Source: Lateolabrax maculatus
Taxonomy: Eukaryota > Chordata > Actinopteri > Acropomatiformes > Lateolabracidae
Length of the DNA stretch: 64,000 nt
Assembly (NCBI GenBank): GCA_031216445.1
Contig: CM062199.1
Span: 9,855,001 to 9,919,000, forward strand
Direction of reading: 5' to 3'
Numbering within the stretch: position 1 is the stretch's first letter; every line of letters begins with the position of its first letter. Below are positions 38,278-50,799 of the stretch, one piece after another. Both the position numbers and the translations under genes were made by a program. Under the pieces are notes generated by a model that was not told the DNA's origin, did no database searches, and saw nothing but the letters and a program-made list of their open reading frames with translations.

Positions 38278-38430
38278 ACACATATAGTACTTCTATACTC
38301 AGCCCCAAACCCTAACCATCACAACTACATGCCTAACCCCAACCTTAATCTTAACCGTAACCTCCAAACAGCCCTTTGAAGAAGTGACCTGACAATGTCA
38401 TTACTTTTCTAAAAATGTCCTCACTCCAGG
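38278..38430 (+). repeat. CCCTAACC-containing dispersed repeat, copy 1
   Basis: AGTACTTCTATACTCAG, then CCCTAACCATCACAACTA, AACCTTAATCTTAACCGTAA and ATGTCCTCACTCCAGGTC. I recognise it as a very common teleost repeat. The inverse arrangement occurs at 40345-40475. Confidence 0.6.
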
Positions 38431-40211
38431 TCTAAAGTTATCTTAATTCAAATGGAGCACAGATGTCATTATGCAACAGCATTTGCAACACTGACCAGCC
38501 ATATCTGCCCTTACATATTTTATTTACTGACAGTTCTACATTCTCTTCTCTGCATAAAAAATAAACACTGCACTGCATTTATCCTTCGCCCATCAAGTTT
38601 CCTTGACGTGACAACACTGAATTTGTGCAGCACAAGGGGCAAGAGCCATAATCCTAACAAGGGACTCATTGACCTTCTTGTTTTACCACAGATAACCAAG
38701 CTGGTGGTTCCCTGATAGAATCAGATCAATTAGGTTTCTTGCTTTATTTCATCAATAAAAGATGCCTAAATGAGACAAGAGAAGACCTCCAATTTGTATG
38801 TAACATCTCAATTATATCTCCTTTACTATGGTAAAGATATGCAAGGTGTGAATACTTTGATTCAGTGCAGGAGGAAAAAAGAATCAAAGAAGCTTCACAT
38901 TAGTGGAGATTTTTTTTCCCTGCTGCCATCATTTTCACACTGCTTCTCTTTGAAAATGGCTTAAATTATTCAACGTTTCTCCATGGCGTCAGAGGGGGGA
39001 AAAAGGCATTCATTTACAGTTCAGAAAGTGTGACACATTCTACCTGGCTACACCTTTTATTCTCTAATTTACTCTTAACATCTAATCAGGGGCTCAATTT
39101 TCTTCCAATTCAGTCCTGTGAGAACGGATTGAACTGCCCTGTGGCAAGTTAAACCTTGGCATTAATCATAAAACAAAATAGAAACGTTAATGAACATGGG
39201 TAAAAATAAAGAGTAAATGTGGGAAATCTTAAAGAAATAAGTGAGGGAATGAATGGGTGGCTTAATTGTCTTTGTTACTCTTTGAAATGGAAAGAGGGTG
39301 ATGTGACAGCCTGAAGTACCTGCTACTTGATGTGTATGTGTGTGCCTTGACAGAATGAGAACAGCTGGAGTGTGGTCATGGGACTTATATTTCTCTTTCA
39401 CCCCCCCATCATCGTACTTTTTCTGTATTTAATTGCACAAAGGCAGAGGCAATCAGCTGCTGCCCTTTACAGTTTTGTCCAACTAAACCAGTATTTTGTG
39501 CTGCCTCTCTCTCTTCTTCTCCTCCTCCATTGCTAACTGGTCTCTAACTTCTAGTACCTGTCCTCTTTCTCTTGAAATCCTTCTTCTCGCCCTTTTCCCT
39601 ACCCCCGCTCAATTTTAACTTCTCCCTGTCCTTCTCCTTTTTTAATTTTGCCTTATGTAACCCCTTTTGATCTCAGCCTGCCGGGAAATGCAGGTGGTTT
39701 CAATTTATTACCTGAAAATGAGTTCCACAGGAGGCAACTCCAAGAGTGGTGCTGTGCAACTTTTGGTTGGCAATACGGCCCATTTTTAATGGAACCAGAA
39801 TGGAGAGTGTTAAAAAATGTTAAAAGCCTTTTAATACATTTTCTGTTATCAGCAAGTATTAGTGTCCTTATCAGTGGAGATTCACCTAGCTGAAATATGT
39901 CCGCACTCCAAACTCCAAAATGACATACTTTGGACTCAAACTATGTGCAGATTGTTCGCCATCATTGAGTGAAAAGGAACGCAAATGCTCAGGTTTATGA
40001 AACAATTTAAAAATTAAGGTTTTGGTCATGTTTAAATATAACAAAACTTAACTCAAAATTTGAATTTTCAAAGTTGAAAGCTTCTTTATTGGAAAAAAAA
40101 GATTGAGTTAAAAGTAGTCCTAATGTGCAGATCCATCAGCCTACACACACTTCCTTTCTACTGAGTGATTTCAGTATCACACTTCTACTTTAACACTGAG
40201 CCCTGTACAAA

Positions 40212-40296
40212 GACTCAGGACAGTGGCTGTATGTGTGTGTGTGTGTGTGTGGCCTCCACAATTCTTGCAGCAATGGCAAAGCATTGACCCTAAACT

Positions 40297-40341
<45 letters not shown>
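40212..40341. repeat. (TG)n microsatellites
   Basis: Two TG runs, 40231-40251 and about 40300-40341, separated by unique sequence. A third lies at about 40458-40489. They sit directly beside the second CCCTAACC-type repeat, whose consensus often carries a TG run. Confidence 0.9.
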
Positions 40342-40344
<3 letters not shown>

Positions 40345-40350
<6 letters not shown>

Positions 40351-40475
40351 ACCAATTTGAGTTTTAGACCATGGGAGTGAGGACATGTTTAAGGTTAGGG
40401 TTAGGGGCTAGGGAATGCATTATGTCAATGAACGTCCTCACAAGAATAGAAGTACAAACGTGTGTGTGTCTGGTG
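40345..40475 (-). repeat. CCCTAACC-containing dispersed repeat, copy 2 (inverted)
   Basis: GAGTGAGGACATGTTTAAGG, then TTAGGGTTAGGGGCTAGGG, GTCCTCACAAGAATAG and AAGTACAAACG read as the inverse of the 38.3-kb copy. Confidence 0.6.
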
Positions 40476-41450
40476 TGTGTGTGTGTGTGCTCATTTAAAG
40501 TGCTCTTCAGAAAATCCCTGGGGTTTGATGGTGCTTTCACTTTTTGAAAAACGTACACACATACATGTATTATGCTTGCATGTATGTGTGAATGTGTGTG
40601 CATATACAGTACAGTATGTGCTGTAAGTGTGTCTACATTAATGTCACCTATGTATTAAATGAAGACGTATTAGTGCTTGTTCTTTAGTGTTATCTCCAGT
40701 CACTTGTTATAGTGGCTTTGGGACATTTTCTGTGAATGCTTGCTATTCTCTCCTGTTAGAGGGTTGGATCCTCTCTCTAAAGGCGTAGTATAGGATATGC
40801 TTATCAGTGCACACATACAATATATCTCTCACCCCTGATATGCTAGTTACCTTGGAAACATTTATTTATAGATTTGATTGCTGCTACATTACCATCTTAG
40901 AAGGGAAGAAAAATAAGTGTGTCAAACAGATGCAGGAAATCAAATGTCAGGTGTTCTTTTTTAAATCTAAGCAAAGTCAGTGAATACAACTGAAGGTCCC
41001 ACAGGAGGTACACTCGGGTAAAGGACAAAACATCATGAGCATCCTAACAGCATATTAATCACATTTTTAGAAAGGCCAATCAGACTCATTAAGTCAAAAA
41101 TTCTGCATTAAAAGGAACAAAGGGTCAGTTTTCCATCAAAGGCCTCTTTGGAAGTGTCAAATAGTAATAACTGGAATGATCAATCAGTGTCTTTGACATC
41201 TAGTTGTCTTTTTATTATTCAACTTAAAATTCAAGTTATATCCAAGTTACCAAAATATCCAGATTGTGCCTCCTGGCATGAAAGGAGAAACTCCTCTCAA
41301 GCTGCCTTCTTCTCACATAAATCAACCTCTTGAGTACTTGTCACTGCACACATGTGAGATGCTGCACACAAGAAGGTAGAACTGAAAACCTGGATAAGTA
41401 GAAAAACTAAAGTTCAAAAACTCTTAATGTAGAGATAAAAATGTTGATGA

Positions 41451-41943
41451 TGATTGTTTGAGCAGGCTAAATGTAGAAATTATCCTACAGGATAGGAAGG
41501 CTACAGATACGGTTGCATTAAATAGCTAATTATACACAACATTTCTGCCTTTATAGCTTCCTTATAGATTAGATATACAATGGTTAATATAAGCAGTACA
41601 AAAATTGAATAAACCTGTGTCTGTACACTATCTGTACTGTTCAATGTAATTTGTTCCCTGACCTTCCCTGAGAAATGTCCCAATACAGTGTGTGTTTTTT
41701 AATATGTGTATATAAAAATAAAAGTTTTCTTTAAAATGTATAGCTGAACTACAAAATATTTTGAAGCCATGCAATTTTCCTTCACTTAGTCAGGCCATGT
41801 TTGAATTGTAAATCAATTTCAACATCAAATCCATTAGAGTGGATAATAAGGCAATGCAAATCAAAGCGGTCTTCTATTAGCAATATTTTCCACATTAAAT
41901 CTGCTGTGGAGGTTGAAGAAAATGCAAAAACTGTAATAATGTC
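41451..41943. repeat. Duplicated block, copy A
   Basis: Collinear with 45312-45852. Shared exact runs include CTGTACACTATCTGTACTGT, ATCAAATCCATTAGAG and ATTTTCCACATTAAATCTGC. Small gaps and substitutions separate the copies. No open frame is conserved between them. Confidence 0.85.
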
Positions 41944-41949
41944 TTAGGT

Positions 41950-42290
41950 AGGGAGAATTAATTTAATAGAGTTGTGTTTCTGGCCACCTGACGAACAAAA
42001 GTCCCATATTCACTCTACCTTCAGCTCTGTTTTTGATCTTTATCACCACCTTTGAAAAAATACCTGGCTCTTCAGCTGCTAAATGTTACATTTTGTTTAC
42101 CAACTAACTTTGTTTGCCGTTTGGTGCTTGGCAGGTAGCATAGGTTTGTCGACAGTTATGGCCGGAAACTAGGTCACTCAGAGCAATGTGAGTGAACCAA
42201 ACCATAAAACCAAAACAATGAGCTGAACGATGCTAAAGTGCTCGGCAAAGCTGACAGGAGCTGCCGAGTCAGGTAATTCTCTACATGTAG
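41950..42290. repeat. Dispersed repeat R1, copy 2
   Basis: GTTGTGTTTCTGGCCACCTG, then AGCTCTGTTTTTGATC and CTGGCTCTTCAGCTGCTAAA, and on to GCTGAACGATGCTAAAG. Similar to the copies at 23.4, 45.0 and 46.1 kb. It directly follows duplicated block A. Confidence 0.6.
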
Positions 42291-42582
42291 TCATTTTATT
42301 AATTAAAATAAATATATTGATTAGAGCAGCTTTAAAAGGTGTGACATATCTTACAAATATTATAAGAACACAATTTATGCACCACCTGCTGTGGCTTTAT
42401 GCCAAGTGTCACAGACAAACTATAAATTGCCTGCCACTCAAATGTATTCGTATTTCTCACCTCTCCGAGAAATGTGACAGTTGCTGAATTGTATTGCACA
42501 ATGAAAAGACAAAAGACAAAGAAGGACATTTATGAGGACTGGTGTGGCACTATGGCAACGTTGTTTTATGAAATCACTGTCC

Positions 42583-42597
42583 CCCCCCCCCCCCCCA
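42583..42597. repeat. C homopolymer
   Basis: About 15 consecutive C; the length is prone to sequencing error. Confidence 0.8.
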
Positions 42598-44879
42598 TTA
42601 GCTCAAAGCACTTTTTTTCTTGCAAAGTTAGTTTGACAGTTGTGACCCAAGGTCTCAGCAGGAAACCATTATTTATTTGCTATAAGCTTTATGAAACCTC
42701 TCTCATGGCATTCCTACATAAGTAAAGAGTATGGGAGTGAATGACCTACAAAATCGCACATTAACCACACTCAAAGTCACAGTAGCGAACAATTGGTATA
42801 GTAATCTTGCTAAGCCTCTGAGCTTCATTGTCCAGATGTCCATTCAGTTGCATAGGGCTCACATCTCTTTGTGCCAGCCTTCAATCTTATCAGCCTTCTG
42901 TAGGAGGACACTGCCCAGACAAGCACTATTAAACAAAATAAACCATTATTCTGCCGGGCCAAGCTCAGACACATGGACTAATGCCATGCTGTGCACTTTT
43001 CTTTGCTTTTCATGGTTGAGTGAGGTTCAGTGCAGGTGTTAAACAATGTCAGAGATGAGCTGCAGTATGTTGCTAACATTTCCAGGAAAGGGCACAGACA
43101 TTAAATGTGATCATACATTTAGACACAGGAATGTTTCACCCAAATAGAAGTTCAGGCTTTCTGAGTCATGATGTGGTTATCTGGTGCAAGCCAATTGAAA
43201 TATATAGAGATACTCTAGAATATCACACAGGATTGTGAAATCAGTAGTCATGTATGCCACTATGATTTAAGTCAAAGTTATTATCTTTTCTATATACAAA
43301 CATATGACAGGTTCTCAGCAAACAACATGGAAATCAAACCTGATATCAGGGGGACTGGAAGTGCCTTTCAGAAAAATCAACCATGGTATATTCACCTCTC
43401 AATTAATATAGAGTCTAATGTGGTCAAACTGACTCCTGAATAGAGTCTTCATATCACATGATTGTTTGTAAGCAGAGACAAGCAGCAGATCAACGAAAAC
43501 ACTGTGGGCATGCAAGGCGAGTTCAGCACCGTTTGAAATGAGGCAAAATGTGCGTTAGGTAAGGTATAAAAGTCCATTAATGCAACTTTAAAAAGAAAGG
43601 CAACATTCGGAAATAATAATAATAAATGGAAATAAAAGTGCAGTAGAGAAATGTAATAAAAGGCACACTTCTACTTAAACTTCTGTGTGTGTCTGCAACA
43701 GTGCAAACAGCATACCTGCCCATGCCACGTGGATCACAGCAATAAAGAGAGAGTGACAGAACACTGACAGACACACACACGTTCACACAGTTTGACATAT
43801 CCGAAAATACTGCACACTGCTGACTGGCTACCACGCGAAGCATAATGTGTTAATGAGCAAGGTCTGTAATTAAAGCCTCATCGTGATTTAAGGGGCCTGG
43901 GTTATGGTGATAGACTTGACAACCAGGCTGAGATGTTAGGCAGTGTTGATGACAAGTTGAGTTTAGGTGAGACAAGAGTCCTCTGTTCATCCAACTTTTC
44001 ATGCATCCATCCAATCGTGCTTTTCAAGAGATTTAAGTTTATCTTTTGTTTCAATCAGTCCCTTTTTTATGATCAAATATATAAATATAACTCTGTCCAT
44101 AATGGGTCATTAGCTAATCTATAACACATTCACTATCTGTATCTAATTTGTTAATGCCAGAAAATAACAAGAAGTAATTGAAAATATATATATAATGTTG
44201 CTGCCCTGTCTATGCGACAACCTTGATCCTTATACAAAATTGCAGCTATTGTACAATAATATTGGCGTATAAATGTGAAGGTTTGTGCCAGCAGATATAC
44301 AAAGTCCTAATGACTTTTTCCCTGCTCTCCTTCAGACATTAAAATCTGCCCGCTCTTATCATCCACAGTCGGTAGTTTGATGAGCATTTCCATATATTTA
44401 TGTTATCTTTTAATCTGTTGCCTTGTAGTGAGTGAGGCGGAGACGAAAATTAAGCAATTAAAAGTCATCCGCTGCTGTCATAGAAACTCCTTTCCAGTGA
44501 CACTTGAGGAAGATCTGGATCTTTGCCAGGGAAAATTAATCATCCAACAGTCAATTTACCTGTCACTCTCCTCCAGTATCCCAACACTGCGGGCTATATT
44601 CAACCCAGTTGTCAAACTGAAATATTGTCTCAGAACTGCTTCTATTTCTATGATGCCTTTAATCTCATCCAAGACCTTGCATTTAGATGAGGTTGGAGCT
44701 AGTTGTAATAAACAAATCTCAAAACTGCTGATGTGTATAAGACATTAAACTTCTATTACATCCTGTTATAATGGTAAATACTGCCATGAAATGAAAATGA
44801 ACCACCACTTCTTTGGTGGAAACACATGACATGTTATGCACTGTACAACACTGTCAGTGTAAATCACATTTTTATATGA

Positions 44880-45300
44880 AAATTTAAATCAGCATGAACT
44901 GATTATTTGGCTACTTGGCAGGGCAATAAGCTGTAAATAACACCATATTATCACCTCATAAAGTTGAATGTGTTAGCAAACAGTGACTTATGTACACATC
45001 CAACAGATTCACAGCAACATAAGCATTCATATGGAATCCAATATTCACTCTACTTTTAGCTCTCCACTAATCCTAAAGGAAATGTGTGTCTCTCTGCAAA
45101 GTTGATTGATATCTCTCTGTGGATTCTTTACTATGAGGGGCCCCTTTCATATATACACATAGTCATTTTCATTTTTTGAGATGGCATCGCTGACTTTCAG
45201 CGTGGCTCTCCGGAGAAACCTCTTGACAAGTCAAGTGTCAATGGACGTCGGTTCCACTGCATCACTTGCAGCTAGTTACTGCACACATTTTGAAAACAGA
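44880..45300. repeat. Dispersed repeat R1, copy 3
   Basis: AATCCAATATTCACTCTACT, then GTGTCAATGGACGTCGGTTC and TCACTTGCAGCTAGTTACTG match the 46.1-46.4 kb copy (GTGTCAATGGACGTCTGTTC; TCACTTGCAGCTTGTTACTG). It directly precedes duplicated block B. Confidence 0.6.
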
Positions 45301-45311
45301 AATTAAGACAG

Positions 45312-45852
45312 ATGATTGTTTGAGCAGGCTTAATGTAGAAATGGCTAAAGGATATGAAGACTACAGAAACAGATGCATTCAATTGAGTAGCTAATTATAC
45401 AGAACCTATCTGCTGTTATAGCCTGCCCATAGACTGGAGACAACAACGGACAATATAAGTGGCACAAAACTAAAATAAACCTGTACACTATCTGTACTGT
45501 TCAATGTAATTTGCTCCCTGACCTTGCCTCAGAAAGGCCCCAACACAGTGTTTGCTTTTTAATATTTGTATAGCAGAACTAGCCAGAAAAACCTTTTTTA
45601 GTTTTTCTATCAAGGAGAACGCATTACCTTTTTTAGGGTCTTTTTAAATGTATAGCTGAACTTTAGAATATTCTGAAGCCATGCAATGTTCCTTCACTGA
45701 GTTCATGTTTGAATTGTAAATCAGTTTCAACATCAAATCCATTAGAGGATAATAAGGCAATGCAAATCAAAACAGTCTTCCATTAGCAATATTTTCCACA
45801 TTAAATCTGCTCTGGAGGTTGAAGAAAATGTAAAAGCTGTAATAATGTCTTC
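45312..45852. repeat. Duplicated block, copy B
   Basis: Collinear with 41451-41943 in the same orientation, starting ATGATTGTTTGAGCAGGCT and ending AATAATGTCTT. It has about 50 bp of extra sequence at about 45587-45650 (AGCCAGAAAAACC to TTTTTAGGGTC) that is absent from copy A. Confidence 0.85.
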
Positions 45853-45969
45853 AGCGCAATTTAGTCATCCAGTTTGAAAGTCACAAAACAAATTGTGGGT
45901 TAATTAATAAATTCTTCATGTCTCCCTTTTAAAAGAATCTGCATCATTGCTACCATTCTTTTTGTTATA

Positions 45970-46400
45970 TTTAAACCTGCACTAATTGATTTCTTGGCCA
46001 CTTGGGGGAAGTGCAACAACGTCTAAATACAACATTGACATTTCATCATCTAATTAAGTTGATATGGAGAACTTGTTACCAAACAGTTTCCCATTAACAC
46101 GTCCAGCATGTAGGTAACAACATTAGTATTAATTTATGGAATTGTGTTTCTGTCCCTCAGCAAATGTACGTCCAATATTCACCCTGAACTTTAGCTCTGT
46201 CTTTGGTCTCTTCCAACACCTGAGAAAAATATGTCTCTTTTTGAGATGTTTACACTGCTGACTCTCAGTGTGCCTGTCCAGAGAGAGCTTTTGATCTCGG
46301 TTTAACTGCAAGTGGACATTGACAAGTGGAGTGTCAATGGACGTCTGTTCCAGAGCATCACTTGCAGCTTGTTACTGCATACATTTTGACAACTCCCTGT
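45970..46400. repeat. Dispersed repeat R1, copy 4
   Basis: CCTGCACTAATTGATTTCTT, then GTTGATATGGAGAACTTGTT, AATTGTGTTTCTGTCC and GTGTCAATGGACGTCTGTTC. It lies about 120 bp after duplicated block B. Confidence 0.6.
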
Positions 46401-49400
46401 ATTACCTCTTATGGAAAGCTTGGCACTGCAAGACCTGATTGATGCCAAATGTCCATCTTTAGCTGAGATGATGGCCTAGTCGATTTAATCATGAATAATG
46501 AGCAGTATTTTAATTCACTCTAGATAAGGGTGTTTGACATTTGTTGTCAGTGTAAGCTGTCACTTGACAGATGCCAGCCAATGTTAGCGTGTCAGCCAAT
46601 TCAAAAGAATTTGCTCAATTTCGTGGGTTTGTGCATCCTTGCACTTGCTAAGCCGCTACAATCATTGTTCTGCAATCGTAGGATGTTTTTATTTTTCACT
46701 CCTGGCTTGTGAAAGCTTTATTTATGTAGCACATTTCATTCCAACCAAAACACAATGTGTTTCAAAGAAGAACAAGGAGCAACAGAAACAAATCCACATA
46801 TACACATGTATACATGCAAGGGGTGCAACAAGGCTAATGATCAAGGACTATGCGCTGTTGAATTTATCCAAGTAACACTTCTTACCCTCAGAGTGTTGAG
46901 AGTTGGGGACTGAGATTTCAGTGACAGAGACAGCAAGATTGTAGCTATGGGAAATTGTAGTCTTTTGCATCTTTGGGGCAGTTAAATGTATCACTCCTGA
47001 TACCAAAGGTCATGGGAAAGGCAAGGAATTGTTGACTGCATGTAGGAGAAGAGTAACGAGTATACCTAAAAGTCAAAAACAAAAAAGTAAACTTTTGGCA
47101 TTGATTACCAGACAGAGCATTGGAATGATGTGCCAATTTTATCTTCTGTTCAGGCTGAGCTATCTGGATAACCGGATAATGATTTTGAAAAATTAGTCCA
47201 ATGCTACTCTCAGGCAGGAGGCAAGATACAATGAAAAGATAGTGATGGAAGGCACTGGTTTTGTAAATCTGTCGGCCTATCGCCTGGAACACGCATTTGC
47301 TCTCCGAGTTTTAGTGTTAACTTTCAAAGAACCCCACTTTGGGAAAACACATTTTTCTGTGTGAATAAAAAATCGATATATTAAAACGTTTATTCACACA
47401 AACTGAGCCCCCTGCTGTTTATTTGTTTCGTCAGGCCCTGTGGGACTGTTGGTGAGATGTGAAATGTGTGTGCAAACGCTCTCTGAAACGTATGGCCCAC
47501 GCACAAGATATTACATATGCATACCTGCATGTTACAGTTTGGCCTTTTTCAGTAGATAACGTCATGCATATTAATGATACAAACATCAAATACAGTGAAA
47601 AAACAGCTTCTAAAGAGATCTAGAAAAAAACACATCATTAAGACAGCTGGAATGAAAAAATAGAAAATATTCATTGAAGCTTCTGACATTCGCAAGCCAA
47701 AAAAAAAAAAACACAAAAAGCAAATAAACTAGCATAAGTGTCTGTAAAGCAAAAAGCATCTGAAGCTTTAATACATATTTTTTTTAATATAACATAATTA
47801 TTGCAAGCAAGTTTTCCAGTAATCTAGTCCACTCACAAGTGACATTTTAAATTAGCAATAGATCAAGTGACTATGTGTTATGTGGAAAGGTTCCACCTGC
47901 AGTGATAAACACAGAAAGAATTATTTGCCTATTACGCAGTTCCCAGTCAGTTCTATAGGCAGTTTTAGCATCTTACAAAGATATCGATTGGGCATGCCAG
48001 GAGTCAGGAGACCAAAACAGACCTAAAAGGGGAGTGAACATTGGATATTAAACACATTAAAAGGTAACATGTTTGTCACTAACAAACAAAATTCCATGGC
48101 CATGGCTCAGTGGGGTCGATGTCACGCAATGTTTGTAGACACACATCACATTCCTATTTCAACTATTAAAAGACAAACTTACCAAAGACCAAGTTGCTGG
48201 AAGAAGTATTAAAAAAAATAAAATAAGGAAACTGCAAATACAGATCTGTATACAGGTCTGCTCTACTCTGCTGCAAGGGTCTTAAGAAGCAAAGTAGGTT
48301 TCATAAAGCTACAGAAAGAAAGAGGGTCCATTATTCACAGAGAAATAGGTTTTGTGAAGCAACAGAATACTGGTGTCTATGGGTCATTAGTGATATTCAT
48401 ATTGGAGGAAGGATGGAGCTTATAGACTCCATCAGGCCTCTTTGAGTCAGGGAAGAAAGGATACCTCGAGTGAAGACACTGGGATTGAACTGTGAACGAG
48501 CATGGAATCAAGGTAAGTGAAGACATCCAGGCCAAGAGGCTATGGATTTGAACTTACAGAGTGATATGCTTTGGCTTCAGAAACAAGTAAGAGAGATAAT
48601 AATTGAAACATGAATGAAATATGAATGAAGATGGTTCCACATGGACACATAGGGCTCTAACTTTAGACACATTTTGATAGATATCCCTTGTTGGCTACAT
48701 CTATATGCTGGATTTTAGGGGAGAGAAGGATGGTTGGCATCTCCATGAGGCTCAGCATTGAGTTATGGTGTCCCAAGAACACATCAATGCTCTGCACTAC
48801 ATCAACCTAAATTAAAGTGCAGGCTTACACTGATGATACACAGGCCGCATGTTAAGGTGAGTAAGATGTAAAAGTGAATTTAAGTGGAACTCAAATTATA
48901 CTACATTTTAAACTAATTGTTGTAAGTGGAATGTCACATTTATCTGTTGCTATCGATCAATCAGAGATAACGTCAACATCTCAACTGGATTTTTGTGTCT
49001 AGATACTCAGCACAAGACCAGATTTTCATTTTGATCATGCAAAATAAGGGAAAGTATATGTGACAAGTACCATACATCATTTGCACAACAGGCGTGTTCA
49101 TATGAATCACCAAAGAAAGAAAGGCAGAATAATAAGTGTGACAGATGTTGCAGATGCCTTCATTATTTTATAGGACTAGAAGTTACCACTGATTCTATTT
49201 TTATCAAACAATTGCCGAAGAACACGATAGTCTATCAGTTATGAAAGTATAGGTGTTAGAATAACGAACATGTTCCACACAATGTATAAACATAGATGAA
49301 AAATAAGTCTGAGACTAGCATCTCATAGAGTAAAAGAGGACTTTTTCTTCCAGTCATTTTCCTTTCATTTCTTTTATATCATCTCTTCATTCTATTGAAA

Positions 49401-49861
49401 GAAAAGAATGTCTGCCATCATCACCTCCATTTTGCACACTTTGAGATCTCATCATCTGTCTCTAGGTGGCTCTATGCTGTAAATAGAATAATAGTAGGAA
49501 TGTGTTTTCTGTGGATCCTGAGAGCACAACAAACAGAACCTGTCAGTAGTTAAAGCAAAGCCTTTGATCACATTTCTCTCTTTCTGTATTTGAGAAAGGT
49601 ACAAAGAGAGAGCAGGAGAGAAAGACCTGAAGAGTTATTGGCAGAAAGACAGAGGCTTGTAAATGATACATTTTGGAAACACACTTTTTCCACTAAAACA
49701 CACCTTTTCCTTAAATCTAGCCTGAGCTGATTGATTTTGACAAAATCCATGTGGCAAATAGGCAGTAAAATAAAAATAAAAATAAACAAACATCTACAAA
49801 TGTTTGGACTCCGGGAATTTGTCAAATGGATATAATGTTAGCCTAATCTTTAATTCATAAA

Positions 49862-50576
49862 AATATGTCTGCATATTTGATGAGGATCCAAGGTATCCCA
49901 ACATAATATTGCCCAGAGCACCACACTGCCTCCTCTGGCTTGCATTCTTCCCATAGTGCATCCTCGTGCCACCTCTTCCCCAGGTAAACGACGCATCCAT
50001 GTGTGATGTAAAAGAAAACGTGATTCATCAGACCAGGCTACCCTCTTCCATTGCTCCATGGTCCAGTTATGATGCTCACGTGCCCATTGCCCAGGGGTCA
50101 GCGTTCGGACACTGACCGGTCAGCGGCCACCTTTCTTTCGCAGCCAGTAACTTTTTCAGCAATTTCTGCTACAGTAGCTCTTCAGTGCGATCTGAACGGA
50201 CGGGCTAGCCTTCACTCCTCACGCACTTCAATGAGCCTTGGGCGCCCATGAACCTGTCACCGGCTCGCACACGCACCTTCCTTGAACTACTTTTGGTAGG
50301 TACTAACCGCTGTATAGCAGGAACACCCCACAAGACCCGCCGTTTTTGGAGATGCTCTGACCCAGTCATCTAGCCATCACAATTTAACCCTCGTCAAAGT
50401 CACTCATATCTTTACGCTTGCCCATTTTTTCTGCTTCCAACACATCAACTTCAAGAACTGACTGTTCACTTGCTGCCTAATATATCCCACACCTTGACAG
50501 GTGCCATTGTAACAAGGTGATCAATGTCATTCCCTTCACCTGTCAGTGGTTTTAATATTGAGGGTGATTGGTGCAT
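49862..50576 (-). mobile_element. Degenerate Tc1-like DNA transposon with transposase remnant
   Basis: On the minus strand the element begins with a TA-flanked end (TGCACCAATCACCCTC at 50574) and GGCACCTGTCAAGGTGTGGG. A transposase start follows, with an MGKRKDMSDFDEG-like reading broken by stops. The best-preserved piece (50059-49920) encodes WKRVAWSDESRFLLHH and PGEEVARGCTMGRMQARGGS, the DDE-domain region with the SDESRF motif of Tc1 transposases. Stops, frameshifts and an internal deletion (about 50100-50270) break the frame, and the C-terminal third and right end are missing. It is an inactive fossil. Confidence 0.85.
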
Positions 50577-50652
50577 ACACACAGGTTTTTACAACTTTAT
50601 GAGGTTATAATATGTCAATCAGAACACATATTTATACATCTTGATGGCATCC

Positions 50653-50669
50653 TCCCCCCCCCCCCCCCA
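50653..50669. repeat. C homopolymer
   Basis: A run of about 17 C followed by A-rich sequence; the length is uncertain in any assembly. Confidence 0.8.
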
Positions 50670-50799
50670 AAAAAAATAAATGATTGCATGTTTAAGCTTA
50701 ATTTTATATTAATTGTAATATACATTATGTAACTTTAAGATAAAATTTGTCAACTTGCAGCATGTTTGATGGTGTTATGGCTGCAAATGTGTATTAGTT

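Noticed and set aside
39648..39893. 81-residue plus-strand open frame
   Set aside because: No recognised domain; isolated in intergenic sequence.
40177..40386. His/Thr-rich open frames near 40.2-40.6 kb
   Set aside because: They are translations of TG/CA microsatellites.
44377..44748. 123-residue plus-strand open frame with a hydrophobic start
   Set aside because: The start looks like a signal peptide, but no domain, splice partner or codon pattern supports it; consistent with chance.
46945..47292. 115-residue minus-strand open frame
   Set aside because: No recognised similarity and no promoter or splice context.
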